A DNA stretch of 64,000 bases from Nostoc sp. JL33. Its GTDB lineage: Bacteria; Cyanobacteriota; Cyanobacteriia; Cyanobacteriales; Nostocaceae. The translations under genes were made by a program, and so were the position numbers. The notes beneath the pieces are model-generated. The model was not told where the DNA came from, made no database searches, and saw nothing but the letters and a program-made list of their open reading frames with translations. The stretch spans positions 1 to 64,000 of the forward strand of contig NZ_JABXKP010000026.1 in the NCBI RefSeq assembly GCF_017114985.1. Direction: 5' to 3'. Positions 9,660 to 18,809 of the stretch are shown here, piece by piece (within the stretch, counting starts at the first letter, position 1; each line of letters opens with the position of its first letter).

Positions 9660-9942
9660 TCACAATATATAAAGAACAGGTGACAGTTGATAGTCTATGG
9701 TAACTGGGAAGTAGGGATTGGGAAAAAGGTAATTTCCATCTATTTGTTGTGTACTAAGTACTTGAAGGGCTATCTTAACTTAGTATTGGCTAAAGTGGTT
9801 TCGGATTAAAGTAGTGGCTGATGGCTAGGAATAAGGGTGGATTACAGGATGTGCAATCTCTGTTATTACCTTTTTATAGCCATAGGCATTATGATCAATT
9901 CCAAGTTCTGCGTCGGCAGACTAATTGATCGCAATGTTTTTT

Positions 9943-11361
9943 ATGAATTTAGTCTGGCAACGATTTACTTTATCATCTTTACCGCTCAAAGAATATCTTG
10001 CTACCAGTTACGTACATCGTTCTCTGGTCGGACTGTTAAGTTCTTGGCGGCAAACCAGCATCTTACTCCAGTGGGGAGATGCGATCGCAGCTGCTTTACT
10101 CAGCTTAATATATGCCCTTGCACCTTTTGCTTCGAGTACATTGGTGGGCTTGTTGCTGGTGGCTTGTGTGGGATTTTGGCTGTTGTTGACTTTATCTGAT
10201 CAAGTCACACCAGCAAATGTCTCGTCAGTCACTCCCATTCACCTGCTGGTATTGCTTTACTGGGGAATTGCCGCAGTCGCAACAGCATTATCACCAGTGA
10301 AAAAGGCGGCGCTTAACGACTTGGGAACGTTGACCTTGTATTTGCTACTATTTGCCCTTTGTGCCAGGGTATTGAGGTCGCCTCGCCTCCGGTCTTGGAT
10401 TATCATCCTTTACCTGCACGTATCGTTAATTGTCAGTGTATATGGATTGCGGCAATGGTTTTTTGGAGCCACAGCACTGGCAACTTGGGTTGATCCAGAA
10501 TCTCCGATGTCTAAGACTACAAGAGTCTACAGTTATTTAGGTAATCCCAACTTATTGGCTGGATACCTTTTACCAGCAGTAATTTTTAGCCTAGTGGCAA
10601 TTTTTGCATGGCAAAGCTGGCCTAAAAAAGCCTTAGCATTAACGATGTTGATTGTCAATACTTCTTGTCTGATCCTAACTTTTAGCCGTGGCGGTTGGAT
10701 TGGACTAGTGGTGGCATTTTTGGCTGTGATGGCCTTGCTAGTTTATTGGAAAAGCGTGGAAATGCCTCGTTTTTGGCGTACTTGGTCGCTACCGATTGTC
10801 TTGGGAGGTTTGATTGGAGTATTACTGCTAGCAGTGATATTTGTAGAGCCAGTCCGCCTGCGGGTGTTGAGCATTTTTGCTAACCGTCAAGATAGCAGTA
10901 ATAATTTTCGCCGAAATGTGTGGGATGCTGTTTTTCAGATGATTCGCGATCGCCCGATTTTCGGCATTGGCCCCGGCCACGGCTCTTTTAATAAAGTTTA
11001 TCCCCTCTACCAACACCCTCGTTACACTGCTTTGAGTGCCTATTCAATTTTATTTGAAGTGACTGTAGAAACTGGCTTTGTTGGTTTAGCCTGCTTTCTC
11101 TGGCTGATAATTGTCACATTTAATACGGCATTTTTGCAAGTGCGACGATTGCGAAAATTGAGAAGTGTAGAGGGATTTTGGTTAATTGGAGCGATCGCTA
11201 TTTTGTTGGGTATGCTAGCTCACGGCACCGTAGATACTGTTTGGTATCGTCCTGAAGTCAATACCCTCTGGTGGCTTATCGTTGCCTTAATTGCCAGCTA
11301 CTGGACACCTTTAGCTCAAAACCAGACAAATTCATCTAACTCAGAACCAGCACTCAACTAA
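9943..11361 (+). CDS. ictB: IctB-family membrane protein (O-antigen ligase-like)
   Basis: A polytopic membrane protein of about 472 residues with 10-12 hydrophobic segments and the Wzy_C/O-antigen-ligase loop RPIFGIGPGHGSFNKVYPLY. It matches the cyanobacterial IctB family, once proposed as a bicarbonate transporter; the O-antigen-ligase similarity suggests a glycan ligase or polymerase role instead. The sequence alone cannot decide between these. The ATG at 9943 (MNLVWQRF) is preferred over TTG 9925 and ATG 9934. It is followed by a strong hairpin shared with the convergent WGxxGxxG gene. Confidence 0.85.
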   Translation: MNLVWQRFTLSSLPLKEYLATSYVHRSLVGLLSSWRQTSILLQWGDAIAAALLSLIYALAPFASSTLVGLLLVACVGFWLLLTLSDQVTPANVSSVTPIHLLVLLYWGIAAVATALSPVKKAALNDLGTLTLYLLLFALCARVLRSPRLRSWIIILYLHVSLIVSVYGLRQWFFGATALATWVDPESPMSKTTRVYSYLGNPNLLAGYLLPAVIFSLVAIFAWQSWPKKALALTMLIVNTSCLILTFSRGGWIGLVVAFLAVMALLVYWKSVEMPRFWRTWSLPIVLGGLIGVLLLAVIFVEPVRLRVLSIFANRQDSSNNFRRNVWDAVFQMIRDRPIFGIGPGHGSFNKVYPLYQHPRYTALSAYSILFEVTVETGFVGLACFLWLIIVTFNTAFLQVRRLRKLRSVEGFWLIGAIAILLGMLAHGTVDTVWYRPEVNTLWWLIVALIASYWTPLAQNQTNSSNSEPALN

Positions 11362-11369
11362 GATCAATA

Positions 11370-11406
11370 AGTTGTCAGTTGTTTTTCTACTGAACAACTG
11401 ACAACT
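11370..11406. terminator. 14-bp perfect hairpin between convergent genes
   Basis: AGTTGTCAGTTGTT at 11370-11383 is perfectly complementary to AACAACTGACAACT at 11393-11406, with a 9-nt loop. It sits 8 nt after the ictB stop and 25 nt before the stop of the convergent gene. There is no strong T-run on either side, so termination is inferred from the position and the stem. Confidence 0.5.
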
Positions 11407-11431
11407 GACAAATGAGTGAATTTTGAATCGT

Positions 11432-11725
11432 CTAGTCTTTATAGGTGCTGGTACCTGGGGCGTTAGGGTCGCGATAAGCGGTCGGTTCCTGATCACGCTT
11501 TTTGCCTGTCAAACCAGCTAGACCAGCTAGACCAATTAATCCTAGCCAACCCCAATCAAAACCGTTGCGATCATCGGAAGTGGAAGTGGAAGTGGTCGTT
11601 CTTGGAGCAGTAGTGGCTCCGGGGTCAGCAGTCGTCTGAGCTTGTGCGGATAGAGTTAAGGGTAAAATTCCCATACTCAAGCTGAGAACGCCAGCGCCAA
11701 CAGTTGTAATGAAATTACTTTTCAT
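11432..11725 (-). CDS. WGxxGxxG family surface/exported protein
   Basis: A 97-residue protein from the ATG at 11725. It has a signal-peptide-like N-terminus (about 1-31, ending SAQAQ), a Thr/Ser-rich low-complexity stretch and a C-terminal hydrophobic motif GWLGLIGLAGLAGLTGKKRD. The WGxxGxxG signature and the trailing basic residues match the WGxxGxxG-CTERM type of putative sorting signal. The ORF can extend upstream to 11797, but the added residues precede the signal peptide and are unlikely. The function is unknown; export is an inference. Confidence 0.7.
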   Translation of the reverse strand: MKSNFITTVGAGVLSLSMGILPLTLSAQAQTTADPGATTAPRTTTSTSTSDDRNGFDWGWLGLIGLAGLAGLTGKKRDQEPTAYRDPNAPGTSTYKD

Positions 11726-11905
11726 AAGTTGTGACAATTCTTTATGCCATCCGAAGTTACTCACTACTATATCGAGTTTCAACGTTAGCAAAATCAATCT
11801 ATGGCTATAAACTAGGCATTCTCAGAACTCATGCTGTGGATATACAACATGCTTTTGGCAGCAATCCGCTTCTCACTCTCGTATGTAGTTTCGCTACACT
11901 AACCC

Positions 11906-12373
11906 TTAATAGTTTTTCATTGCCCGTTGAATGTCACGCTGGTCTTGGCGTCGTTTCAGGTCTTCTCGCTTATCGTGGAGCTTTTTACCTTTGCCAAGGG
12001 CTATACTCACTTTTACCCAGCCGCGTTTGAGATACATTTTCAAAGGGATTAAAGTTAAACCCTGCTGTTCTACTGTGCCAATTAGCTTGCGGAGTTCTTT
12101 GCGATGCAACAGCAGCTTGCGTGTACGCCGTGGTTCATGATTAAAATATTGTCCACTAGCGTTATAAGGCGAGATATGCACATTGATCAACCATGCTTCA
12201 CCATTGCGAAGCAAAGCATAGCCATCTTGGAGATTGACTTTACCCGCACGAATTGACTTCACCTCGGTTCCTGTCAACTCAATTCCAGCTTCGTAAGTTT
12301 CTAGAATTTCATACAAATAACGGGCTTGGCGGTTGTCGCTAATAACTTTGTAACTGTCGCTCTTGTCGCTCAT
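11906..12373 (-). CDS. smpB: SsrA-binding protein SmpB
   Basis: Binds tmRNA and delivers it to stalled ribosomes in trans-translation. Full-length (155 aa) with family landmarks: YEILETYEAGIELTGTEVKS near the N-terminus, INVHISPYNASGQYFNHEP, and the basic C-terminal tail KLHDKREDLKRR. The ATG at 12373 gives the usual N-terminus. No tmRNA gene was recognised nearby. Confidence 0.97.
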   Translation of the reverse strand: MSDKSDSYKVISDNRQARYLYEILETYEAGIELTGTEVKSIRAGKVNLQDGYALLRNGEAWLINVHISPYNASGQYFNHEPRRTRKLLLHRKELRKLIGTVEQQGLTLIPLKMYLKRGWVKVSIALGKGKKLHDKREDLKRRQDQRDIQRAMKNY

Positions 12374-13639
12374 TGATAATTTTGTGTGCTTTAAATGTAC
12401 CTAAAAAATTATTTCGATTGCCTTGTGAATTATAGGCTGTATCTTATAACCGCTATAAATGCTGAACTGTATATCACTAATTTAACTTTTCTAAGTTCGT
12501 AATTAAAACTTTTCTGGCAACTTTAAGTTAGCTGACACCAATAATAAGCGTGTCCAATGGTTTTGATTATCTAAGAATCAAGTAGCAATAGATACCATTG
12601 TTGATTGCAGCTAGCTGGCCTTGATTTTAATTTCCTTAGTTAATTTAGCAATATCATAGCGTAGGCGTAGCCAGCCGTAGGCATCGCTGCTGCAATGTCT
12701 TTTAACTCAAATCAACGTCCTCTTAGCTGCTAATATAACCATTTGTTATCTCTATTTACAAGAGAAGGCAGTTATTGCTGAGGGCAGTTCGAGCTTGCAG
12801 AAAGAAATATAAATTTAGGAATTACGCATCATACATATGTACTATACGAAATTTGGGCTTTTGAGGCATATTTAACACCCAACACAGTCAATATGTGATC
12901 AAATCATGGTTGTATTCAGCGCCTGAAACGTTGATTTTGCGTAATACAGATTATGGTTAATTTGTACAGTGCATAAGCCCTAAAATTATCCAATCTTTTC
13001 GGACTACCCCACAAGAAGTAAGTTAAGTAGTCGAAAAATTAATTACACAATGTCATTGTGATCGTCACGTACTACTACGGAGAAGCAATGATTGTAAATA
13101 TTTTTGTCCAGCTACTTAGTTGAATATTTTTTTATTTGGAAGTCCCTAACCGTGTTTTATTACTCTGATCAGATAAAAAATAAACCAAAATAATTGTCCC
13201 AAATGCAACCCCTCTGTTACCCGGATTTAGTCGAGTTAACTTACAAATACACCTCTTTACAATCACTTCTTGAGAAGTTAACATTGTGTCGTTCGTTTAA
13301 AGAGAAGTTCAAGATCAGTTTTCTCTCATCTGTTTGAGGGTAAACAGATGGATGTTTGAGTTTTTGCGTCAAACCATAGACTGCAACTATGGAATCGTCT
13401 GTGAAGTTTATCTTACCTAAGGCTGGTTTAGATTGATTCTGGGTGATTCATTCATAAGCTAATTTTATGATTAATCCCAGGTAATCAGCTTTTGTGCAGC
13501 CTCCAAAAAACGGGATCGTAAACTAATATTTTTGAGTGTAGGCGTAGCCAAGCTAGACATCGCAGAACTCTTTGGTCTACTGACAATGAGATTTAATCTG
13601 TTTTCAGATTGCCGTAATTATCTACATACATATATCATC
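12374..13639. other. 1.27-kb intergenic region without a recognised gene
   Basis: AT-rich spacer between smpB and the PEP-CTERM/cyanoexosortase A operon. It holds a dispersed repeat of the type GCGTAGGCGTAGCC...GTAGGCATCGC at about 12659-12691. A segment bounded by ATTACGCA (about 12824) and TGCGTAAT (about 12945) might be a small inverted-repeat element of roughly 130 bp. The last 300 bp presumably carry the promoter and leader of the operon. No tRNA, riboswitch or confident ORF was seen. Confidence 0.5.
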
Positions 13640-14497
13640 ATGAGAAACAAATTAGTTGTTTTTAGCGTTGGATTGACCATGCTACTGACAGGGAACCGCA
13701 GTATGGCTGGAGTAATTACTCTTTATGATGGCGCATCAGGTGTCACGCCCAATCAATATAATCCACCATCCCCGTGGCTAAATTTTGGCTCTCCCAATGG
13801 TGGAACACAAAGTGTTAGTAGTGGGTTAACAAATTTAGATAGCAGTTCTAGCAACAATATATATGCTGGCTATAGCAACTATAATGTCGCTAACCCGCCA
13901 GTTTCTTCTTCTGTCATTACCCCTACTACCCTGGTTAACTCATCATTTCCTTCTCTAGATCGAAATGCCGATTATAACCTGAATTTTACTGTGAGGATTA
14001 ACTCTCAAGTCAACGATGGAACTAATGGCTCTTTTCGTGCTGGCTTCAGCGTCATAGCTCTCAGTAGTGACAAAAAAGGAATAGAAATAGGTTTTAGAAA
14101 TAATGATATTTTTACTCAGGTTAACTCCTCTTTTAATTCTATTTCCACTGCTGAACAAAAAACTGGCGTTTCCAGTTTGCTATCAAGCCTCACTGCTTAT
14201 AATTTAAACATTTCTGGTAACAACTATACGTTAACTAATGGTGCGACTACTCTCTTGAGTGGTTTGCTACGCGACTACACCACAGCTACTGGATTTGGAA
14301 ATGATGTTTATAGAACTTCTAACTTTCTTTTTTTCGGAGATGATACTACGTCTGCACGAGCTAACATCGACCTTCAATCTATAACTCTTACCACTAACAC
14401 TGCTGGCGTACCCTACGAATTTTCACCCACTGTTGGTATTTTGGCATTAGCGGCTGTGAGTACTATAAATCATTTGTTGAAAAATAAAAAGTCATGA
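13640..14497 (+). CDS. PEP-CTERM-type (cyanobacterial subclass) exported protein, cyanoexosortase A substrate
   Basis: A 285-residue exported protein. It has a signal peptide (about residues 1-23, ending RSMAG), a Gly/Ser/Asn-rich beta-type body and a C-terminal sorting signal: VPYEFSPTVGIL, a hydrophobic stretch and KNKKS at the end. The P-[FY]-E-F-[SD]-P-T-x-G pattern is that of the cyanobacterial PEP-CTERM subclass. The ATG at 13640 is chosen because it directly precedes the signal peptide; an upstream in-frame start at 13532 adds 36 unlikely residues. Its stop overlaps the start of the cyanoexosortase A gene by 4 nt (ATGA), implying translational coupling and a dedicated substrate. The role of the mature body is unknown. 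Confidence 0.8.
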   Translation: MRNKLVVFSVGLTMLLTGNRSMAGVITLYDGASGVTPNQYNPPSPWLNFGSPNGGTQSVSSGLTNLDSSSSNNIYAGYSNYNVANPPVSSSVITPTTLVNSSFPSLDRNADYNLNFTVRINSQVNDGTNGSFRAGFSVIALSSDKKGIEIGFRNNDIFTQVNSSFNSISTAEQKTGVSSLLSSLTAYNLNISGNNYTLTNGATTLLSGLLRDYTTATGFGNDVYRTSNFLFFGDDTTSARANIDLQSITLTTNTAGVPYEFSPTVGILALAAVSTINHLLKNKKS

Positions 14498-15342
14498 AAA
14501 TATCTGGCTTTGATATTATAGAACAGCTAAAAAAATCAAACTTTTGGCTATCTGCGATCGCACTTGGTTTAACAATCATTCAACTCGATTTAAATTGGAA
14601 ATTTATTGGTAGTATTGATGCTTTAACTCTCAGAGGTTTATTTTTGACAGCTATACTATATTTAATTTGGAAAAAAAAGCATAACCTTAATCTAAGAAGC
14701 GATTTATTTTCTACTTTAATTGGCTTACTCTTAATTAGCTTTATCTTAATCAAAAGTCTATCGTTGTTCTGGTTTGAATCTTTTTTTCTCAAAATATTTG
14801 CTTTATTTTCATTTTTAGGGCTGGCTTTAATAGCATCAGGAATTAAAGGATTAAAGCAATACTGGCAAGAATTTATAATTTTGGTTATGTCCTTATCTGA
14901 TGGATTACTCATATCGTTAGTTGCAGCCAAGGTAGATGTTAGTTTATTAGCTGCTAAGGTTTCAAACTTTGTGCTTTGGTATCTAGGTTTTGCCGTATAT
15001 CGTCAAGGCGTGAACGTCATTCTTCCCACAGGAGGCATCGAGATATATCCTGGTTGTTCTGGCTTAAATGCCATATTATTATTGTTACAATTATCACTGG
15101 TTTTTATTCTAGTATTTCCTATTAATATATTTCAGAAAATTATGTTACCAATTTTGGCTGTATCCCTAGCATTTATTATTAACATTTTCCGATTAGTATT
15201 GATGACATTGCTAGTGGCATCCAATCATCAAGGATTTGAATACTGGCATGGAGAATCTGGAAGTCAAATATTTTCTACAATTTCGATTTTAGCTTTCGGG
15301 TTTGTCTGCCATTGGATACTAAGAGAAAACAAACCAGCATGA
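14494..15342 (+). CDS. crtA: Cyanoexosortase A
   Basis: Integral membrane exosortase-family transpeptidase that should process the sorting signal of the protein encoded just upstream. Catalytic residues visible: Cys188 in YPGCSGLNA, Arg233 in INIFRLVLM and His252 in EYWHGESGS. There are about eight membrane segments; length 282 aa. It is joined at both ends by ATGA overlaps (start with the substrate gene, stop with the partner gene at 15339). The coding region looks AT-richer than the housekeeping genes around it. Subtype A is inferred from the sequence around the Cys and from the associated genes. The symbol crtA here stands for cyanoexosortase A. Confidence 0.87.
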   Translation: MKISGFDIIEQLKKSNFWLSAIALGLTIIQLDLNWKFIGSIDALTLRGLFLTAILYLIWKKKHNLNLRSDLFSTLIGLLLISFILIKSLSLFWFESFFLKIFALFSFLGLALIASGIKGLKQYWQEFIILVMSLSDGLLISLVAAKVDVSLLAAKVSNFVLWYLGFAVYRQGVNVILPTGGIEIYPGCSGLNAILLLLQLSLVFILVFPINIFQKIMLPILAVSLAFIINIFRLVLMTLLVASNHQGFEYWHGESGSQIFSTISILAFGFVCHWILRENKPA

Positions 15343-16055
15343 TTAAATTTTCTCAATGGAAAAAAGAAATGAGATTTTGGGTAAATATCCGAATCTCATT
15401 GCTGGCTATCACTTGTATTGGGGTTTTTTTTACCTTAGGCAAGTTAATATTTGATGCTGATGCTGCTAGCCATAAAGTTAGCAACTTTGTATTTCCACCC
15501 AATGTATTATTAACAGACGGGAAAATCTTAGAAAGTCAATTATTAATTGATAAAGTGGTACAAGAATCAAGAAAATATGATGCTGTCATTGCTGGTAGGC
15601 GCTATCAATATCGTTATAACAGCATTCCTCTGGATATAGAGATGCGTTATGTGGTAGGTACATCAGGGAACGTCGAAGGACTAATAAAAAATAATACGAC
15701 TATAAATTTGCCTCCTGGTAAGGTATTTAAAACAGTACGCCAGCAGCTAGGGATAGGATATTATGGCTTGTTTACCTATCAAAATAAGGCTTATCTAAGT
15801 AGCTGTATAAATCCCCAAGGTGATAGTACAGTGACTACAGAACAATTTCTTCACAATAGGCAGATTTACAATATTCGCTTCAATCGTTTTTTCCCTTGGT
15901 TACTTGGCAAACAAAGCTTTTTAGATAGACGTTGTTTATGGGCACATTTATCCATTCCTGTAAATAATGCTGACTCTCAAAGTGCCTATCAATTCTTGGA
16001 AAAAGCTTGGCTATCTTGTTATCGTTGGTGGAGTCCTCGCTTTCCTAAACATTAA
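15339..16055 (+). CDS. Cyanoexosortase A system-associated protein
   Basis: A 238-residue protein with one N-terminal membrane segment (about 16-35) and an extracytoplasmic domain, the usual layout of exosortase partner proteins. The ATG at 15339 overlaps the crtA stop (ATGA) and is preferred to an in-frame TTG at 15312. Motifs noted: YQYRYNSIPLDIEMRYV and CINPQGDSTVT. Its molecular role is unknown; genomic pairing with cyanoexosortase A is the main evidence. Confidence 0.8.
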   Translation: MIKFSQWKKEMRFWVNIRISLLAITCIGVFFTLGKLIFDADAASHKVSNFVFPPNVLLTDGKILESQLLIDKVVQESRKYDAVIAGRRYQYRYNSIPLDIEMRYVVGTSGNVEGLIKNNTTINLPPGKVFKTVRQQLGIGYYGLFTYQNKAYLSSCINPQGDSTVTTEQFLHNRQIYNIRFNRFFPWLLGKQSFLDRRCLWAHLSIPVNNADSQSAYQFLEKAWLSCYRWWSPRFPKH

Positions 16056-16092
16056 ATTTCAACAAACATAACTAGTTAAGTATGAATAAATT

Positions 16093-16779
16093 ATGAATAA
16101 ATTAGGAAAAGATTACTGGTCTTCTATTTTTAATTTGCGCTTCATTGGTTACATATTATTAATATTGTCTTTTATTGATGTTGTCAATATTTTTATTCCC
16201 TTTCAGTTTACTAATGCTGTCTGGGAATTTCAAATGATTGGAGCGCTAGTAGAACATGCACCTTTACCTTTAATAGGATCAATACTTGTATTTTTTGGAG
16301 AAATAAATTATCGCAGAGAAATAGAAATATATCTATTAAATTTTATTTCATGGGCTGCTCTATTAGCTGGCATTTTATTTTTATTGCTGTTGCCTTTAGG
16401 AATTAATAATACCTTCCGTATCGATCATCAAAATCGGGTGCAAATTACAAATCATTCATCACAACAAATTACCCAAATCCAACAAATTAAGAAAGTGTTG
16501 AATAAGGCGACAACAAACCAAGATATCAATCAAATCATAAAATCTTTAAACCCCCAAGAGAATACGCCAAAGTTTAAAAATCCTCAAGAGGTGAAAAGTC
16601 AACTTTTATTAGAAATTGGGCAATTAGAAAAAAACACTAATAATCAATCTCAAGTAGTACAAAATAATACACACAAAGAACTCATTAGAAATTCTATAAA
16701 ATGGAATTTAGGTGCTTTAATTTGTTCATTTGCTTTTATTTCGATTTGGCGTGTTACACACTGGGCACGTTCATCGTAG
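16093..16779 (+). CDS. HpsJ-like membrane protein, cyanoexosortase A-associated
   Basis: A 228-residue membrane protein with three hydrophobic segments in the N-terminal half (about 17-35, 43-66, 80-102), a polar Gln/Asn-rich soluble region (about 110-200) and a final segment (about 207-222). The layout fits the HpsJ family; HpsJ proper belongs to the hormogonium polysaccharide locus, and HpsJ-like proteins occur beside cyanoexosortase A. It starts 37 nt after the partner gene, so it probably closes the operon. A direct role in polysaccharide secretion is not shown here. Confidence 0.72.
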   Translation: MNKLGKDYWSSIFNLRFIGYILLILSFIDVVNIFIPFQFTNAVWEFQMIGALVEHAPLPLIGSILVFFGEINYRREIEIYLLNFISWAALLAGILFLLLLPLGINNTFRIDHQNRVQITNHSSQQITQIQQIKKVLNKATTNQDINQIIKSLNPQENTPKFKNPQEVKSQLLLEIGQLEKNTNNQSQVVQNNTHKELIRNSIKWNLGALICSFAFISIWRVTHWARSS

Positions 16780-17338
16780 TCATGTACCTATTTATGGTGG
16801 CTGCACATTAGGGATTGGAAGGGGGACAAGGCAGACAAGAGAGTTGGTATCGGGAGTCTAAGTACACAATGAAAAGAAATTCGTGGCGACGAATTGAGGA
16901 TTGAAATTTAAACGCATAGGCGCTTCTCTACGAGACGCTACGCGAACGCCTTCCCCCAGGTAGGAGCGCAAAGTTTGTTTGATTTCATTCGCTACAAACT
17001 TAGGCAAAGCTGTACTTAGCTTTTGGAAAATTATTGATTAACTTAATAAAAATTCACAGTATAGTGATATAATGAACATTTAGTCTGCCTGTATTGATGA
17101 GTTGTTCAAAATTACAAAGCTCTCTATGTCTCCCAAGCAGAGGGAGTCAAAGGTGAGTTAGACTTCTTTAACTAAACCTAAAGATTTAAGATTTTCTTTA
17201 TAAATTAGCCTTGAGGCATTTATTAGCTGGTCATCCTGTCATAGTATGAAACATAACAAGACTATTCTTACCTGTGTTCATTGATGGAGCGCGTAAAAGC
17301 AAATTTTTGATTTCAAAAATGCTAGGGGTGTATTGTCC
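16780..17338. other. Intergenic region with dispersed repeats
   Basis: About 560 bp. It contains a TCTCTACGAGACGCTACGCGAACGCC-like dispersed repeat near 16923-16950, of the type scattered through Nostoc genomes. A TATAGT/TATAAT-like stretch near 17057-17072 could be the promoter of the response regulator, but this is weak. No gene seen. Confidence 0.45.
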
Positions 17339-18022
17339 ATGCCCTTGACGATTCTTATAGTGGATGATGATTTGGGCACTCGTCTGTCTGTTAGCGACTA
17401 TCTTGAACTGTCTGGCTACTCGGTGATCACGGCTAATGACGGTCAAGAGGCTTTGGTTATGGTGGATGAGTATCATCCTGATTTGATTGTCACGGATATT
17501 GTCATGCCACAAATGAATGGCTATGAACTAGTGCGCCGGGTGCGTCAACAACCAGTGTTTCGTTTATTGCCTGTAATTTTATTAACAGCACGCACTAAGA
17601 CCCAGGAAAGAATTCTGGGCTACCAGTCAGGGTGCGATTTATACTTACCCAAGCCTTTTGAACTCGAAGAGTTAGCAGCAGCAATCCGCAATCTTTTGGA
17701 GCGATCGCAAATCATTCAATCGGAGTATCGGTTTTCTCATAAAGAGAGTTTGGGCATTTCCGCCTCGACAAAAGCAGTGGATGCCCATAATTCTTTGTCC
17801 ACTCAAATTCAGAAATCTCACTTGCACTCACCCCTAACTCATAGAGAACAGGAAGTCTTAGAGTTATTGACTCATGGTCTTTCTAATGCCGAAATGGGTC
17901 ATCAGCTACACCTGAGTCCTCGAACAGTGGAAAAGTACGTTAGCAGTTTATTGAGAAAAACCTCAACCAGCAACCGAGCCGAATTAGTGCGTTTTGCGAT
18001 TAAGCATGGTCTGGTGGATTGA
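17339..18022 (+). CDS. Response regulator, REC + LuxR-type HTH (NarL/FixJ family)
   Basis: A 227-residue two-component transcription regulator. REC domain: acidic pocket VDDD (residues 8-11), phospho-acceptor Asp53 in IVTDIVMP, and Lys in LPKPFE. The C-terminal LuxR HTH runs from LTHREQEVLELL to VEKYVSSLL. The ATG at 17339 is preferred to an in-frame TTG at 17333. It resembles the cyanobacterial/plastid Ycf29-type regulators, but I cannot assign targets. No kinase gene is adjacent. A TnpB remnant begins right after its stop codon on the other strand. Confidence 0.88.
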   Translation: MPLTILIVDDDLGTRLSVSDYLELSGYSVITANDGQEALVMVDEYHPDLIVTDIVMPQMNGYELVRRVRQQPVFRLLPVILLTARTKTQERILGYQSGCDLYLPKPFELEELAAAIRNLLERSQIIQSEYRFSHKESLGISASTKAVDAHNSLSTQIQKSHLHSPLTHREQEVLELLTHGLSNAEMGHQLHLSPRTVEKYVSSLLRKTSTSNRAELVRFAIKHGLVD

Positions 18023-18023
18023 C

Positions 18024-18056
18024 ATCCTCCTCGGCGTAAACGCACGAGGATTCCTA
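18024..18056. other. GC-rich hairpin at the end of the TnpB remnant
   Basis: CCTCG-GCG, a short loop, CGC-A-CGAGG. It lies just 3' of the tnpB stop (minus strand) and 2 nt after the response regulator stop (plus strand). In IS200/IS605 elements this location corresponds to the right-end structure and the 3' part of the omega-RNA scaffold. It may also terminate the regulator transcript. Confidence 0.45.
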
Positions 18057-18060
18057 AACC

Positions 18061-18717
18061 TCACGATTTAGGTTTCTGCTTCTTTCCCTTACGAGAGTTT
18101 TGCAACTGCCCAATAGACTTATGCCCATCAGGTCTTACGTTCGCTCCACAGACTAAGACCGCAAGCCCTGCGGCGAGAATATTTTGTGCGGCATTAATGT
18201 CTCGGTCGTGGTGAGTTCCACATTCTGGGCAATCCCAATCCCGAACATTAAGCGGCAATTTATCTACAGCATGACCACAGTTTCCACAGCGTTTAGAACT
18301 GGGGAACCAACGGTCAATTTTAACCAGCGTTCGACCGTACCACGCTGCTTTGTACTCCAACTGACGAATCAACTCAGCCCAACTGGCATCAGCAATCGCA
18401 ATCGCGAATTTATGGTTCTTGATCATGTTGCAACAAGCCAAATCCTCGACAGCAATCGTTTGGTTTTCGCGTACCAATCGAGTCGTCAGCTTGTGAAGGA
18501 AATCTTTTCGAGCGTCGGCAATAGCTGCTTGAATCCGGGCAACCTCACGTCTGGCTTTTTCTCTATTGTTGGAACCTTTGACTCTACGGCTCAAGGTTTT
18601 TTGAACTTGTCGCAGCTTAAGCCTAAGACGCTTGAAATGCTTGGGATTGGCAATCTTCTCCCCGTCGCTGGTAGCAATTAAGGAGGAGATTCCCGCATCA
18701 ATCCCTACAACAAAAAA
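18061..18717 (-). pseudogene. tnpB: 5'-truncated IS200/IS605 TnpB (RNA-guided nuclease) remnant
   Basis: The reading frame is open from about 18717 to the stop at 18061 (about 218 codons of a normal 370-400), with no start codon in the first part. The catalytic half survives: RuvC-I Asp in VVGIDAGISS, RuvC-II Glu in AVEDLACCNMIKNHK, a zinc finger with CGNC and CPEC, and RuvC-III Asp in HDRDINAAQNI. The N-terminal wedge and recognition domains are missing, and upstream DNA (18718-18800) is low-complexity GAGGAGTTA repeat. No tnpA is present. This is a decayed copy, not an active transposon. Confidence 0.85.
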
Positions 18718-18809
18718 AGTGAGGAGTTAAAAGTCAAGAGTGAGGAGTTAAGAAGAGAAAAGGTAACTCCTAACTCCTAACTCATACTCATAACTCATAA
18801 CTCATAACT

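Noticed and set aside
9837-10199. 120-codon frame at the start of ictB
   Set aside because: Shadow of the ictB reading frame; Cys/Phe-rich, no family features.
12781-12805. GTTCGAGC resembling a tRNA T-loop
   Set aside because: The flanking bases do not form a T stem and there is no cloverleaf around it.
15312-15338. Upstream TTG start for the cyanoexosortase A partner
   Set aside because: The ATG at 15339 overlapping the previous stop and directly preceding the membrane anchor is a better start.
18061-18717. Active transposon
   Set aside because: No start codon, no N-terminal domain and no tnpA; only a remnant.
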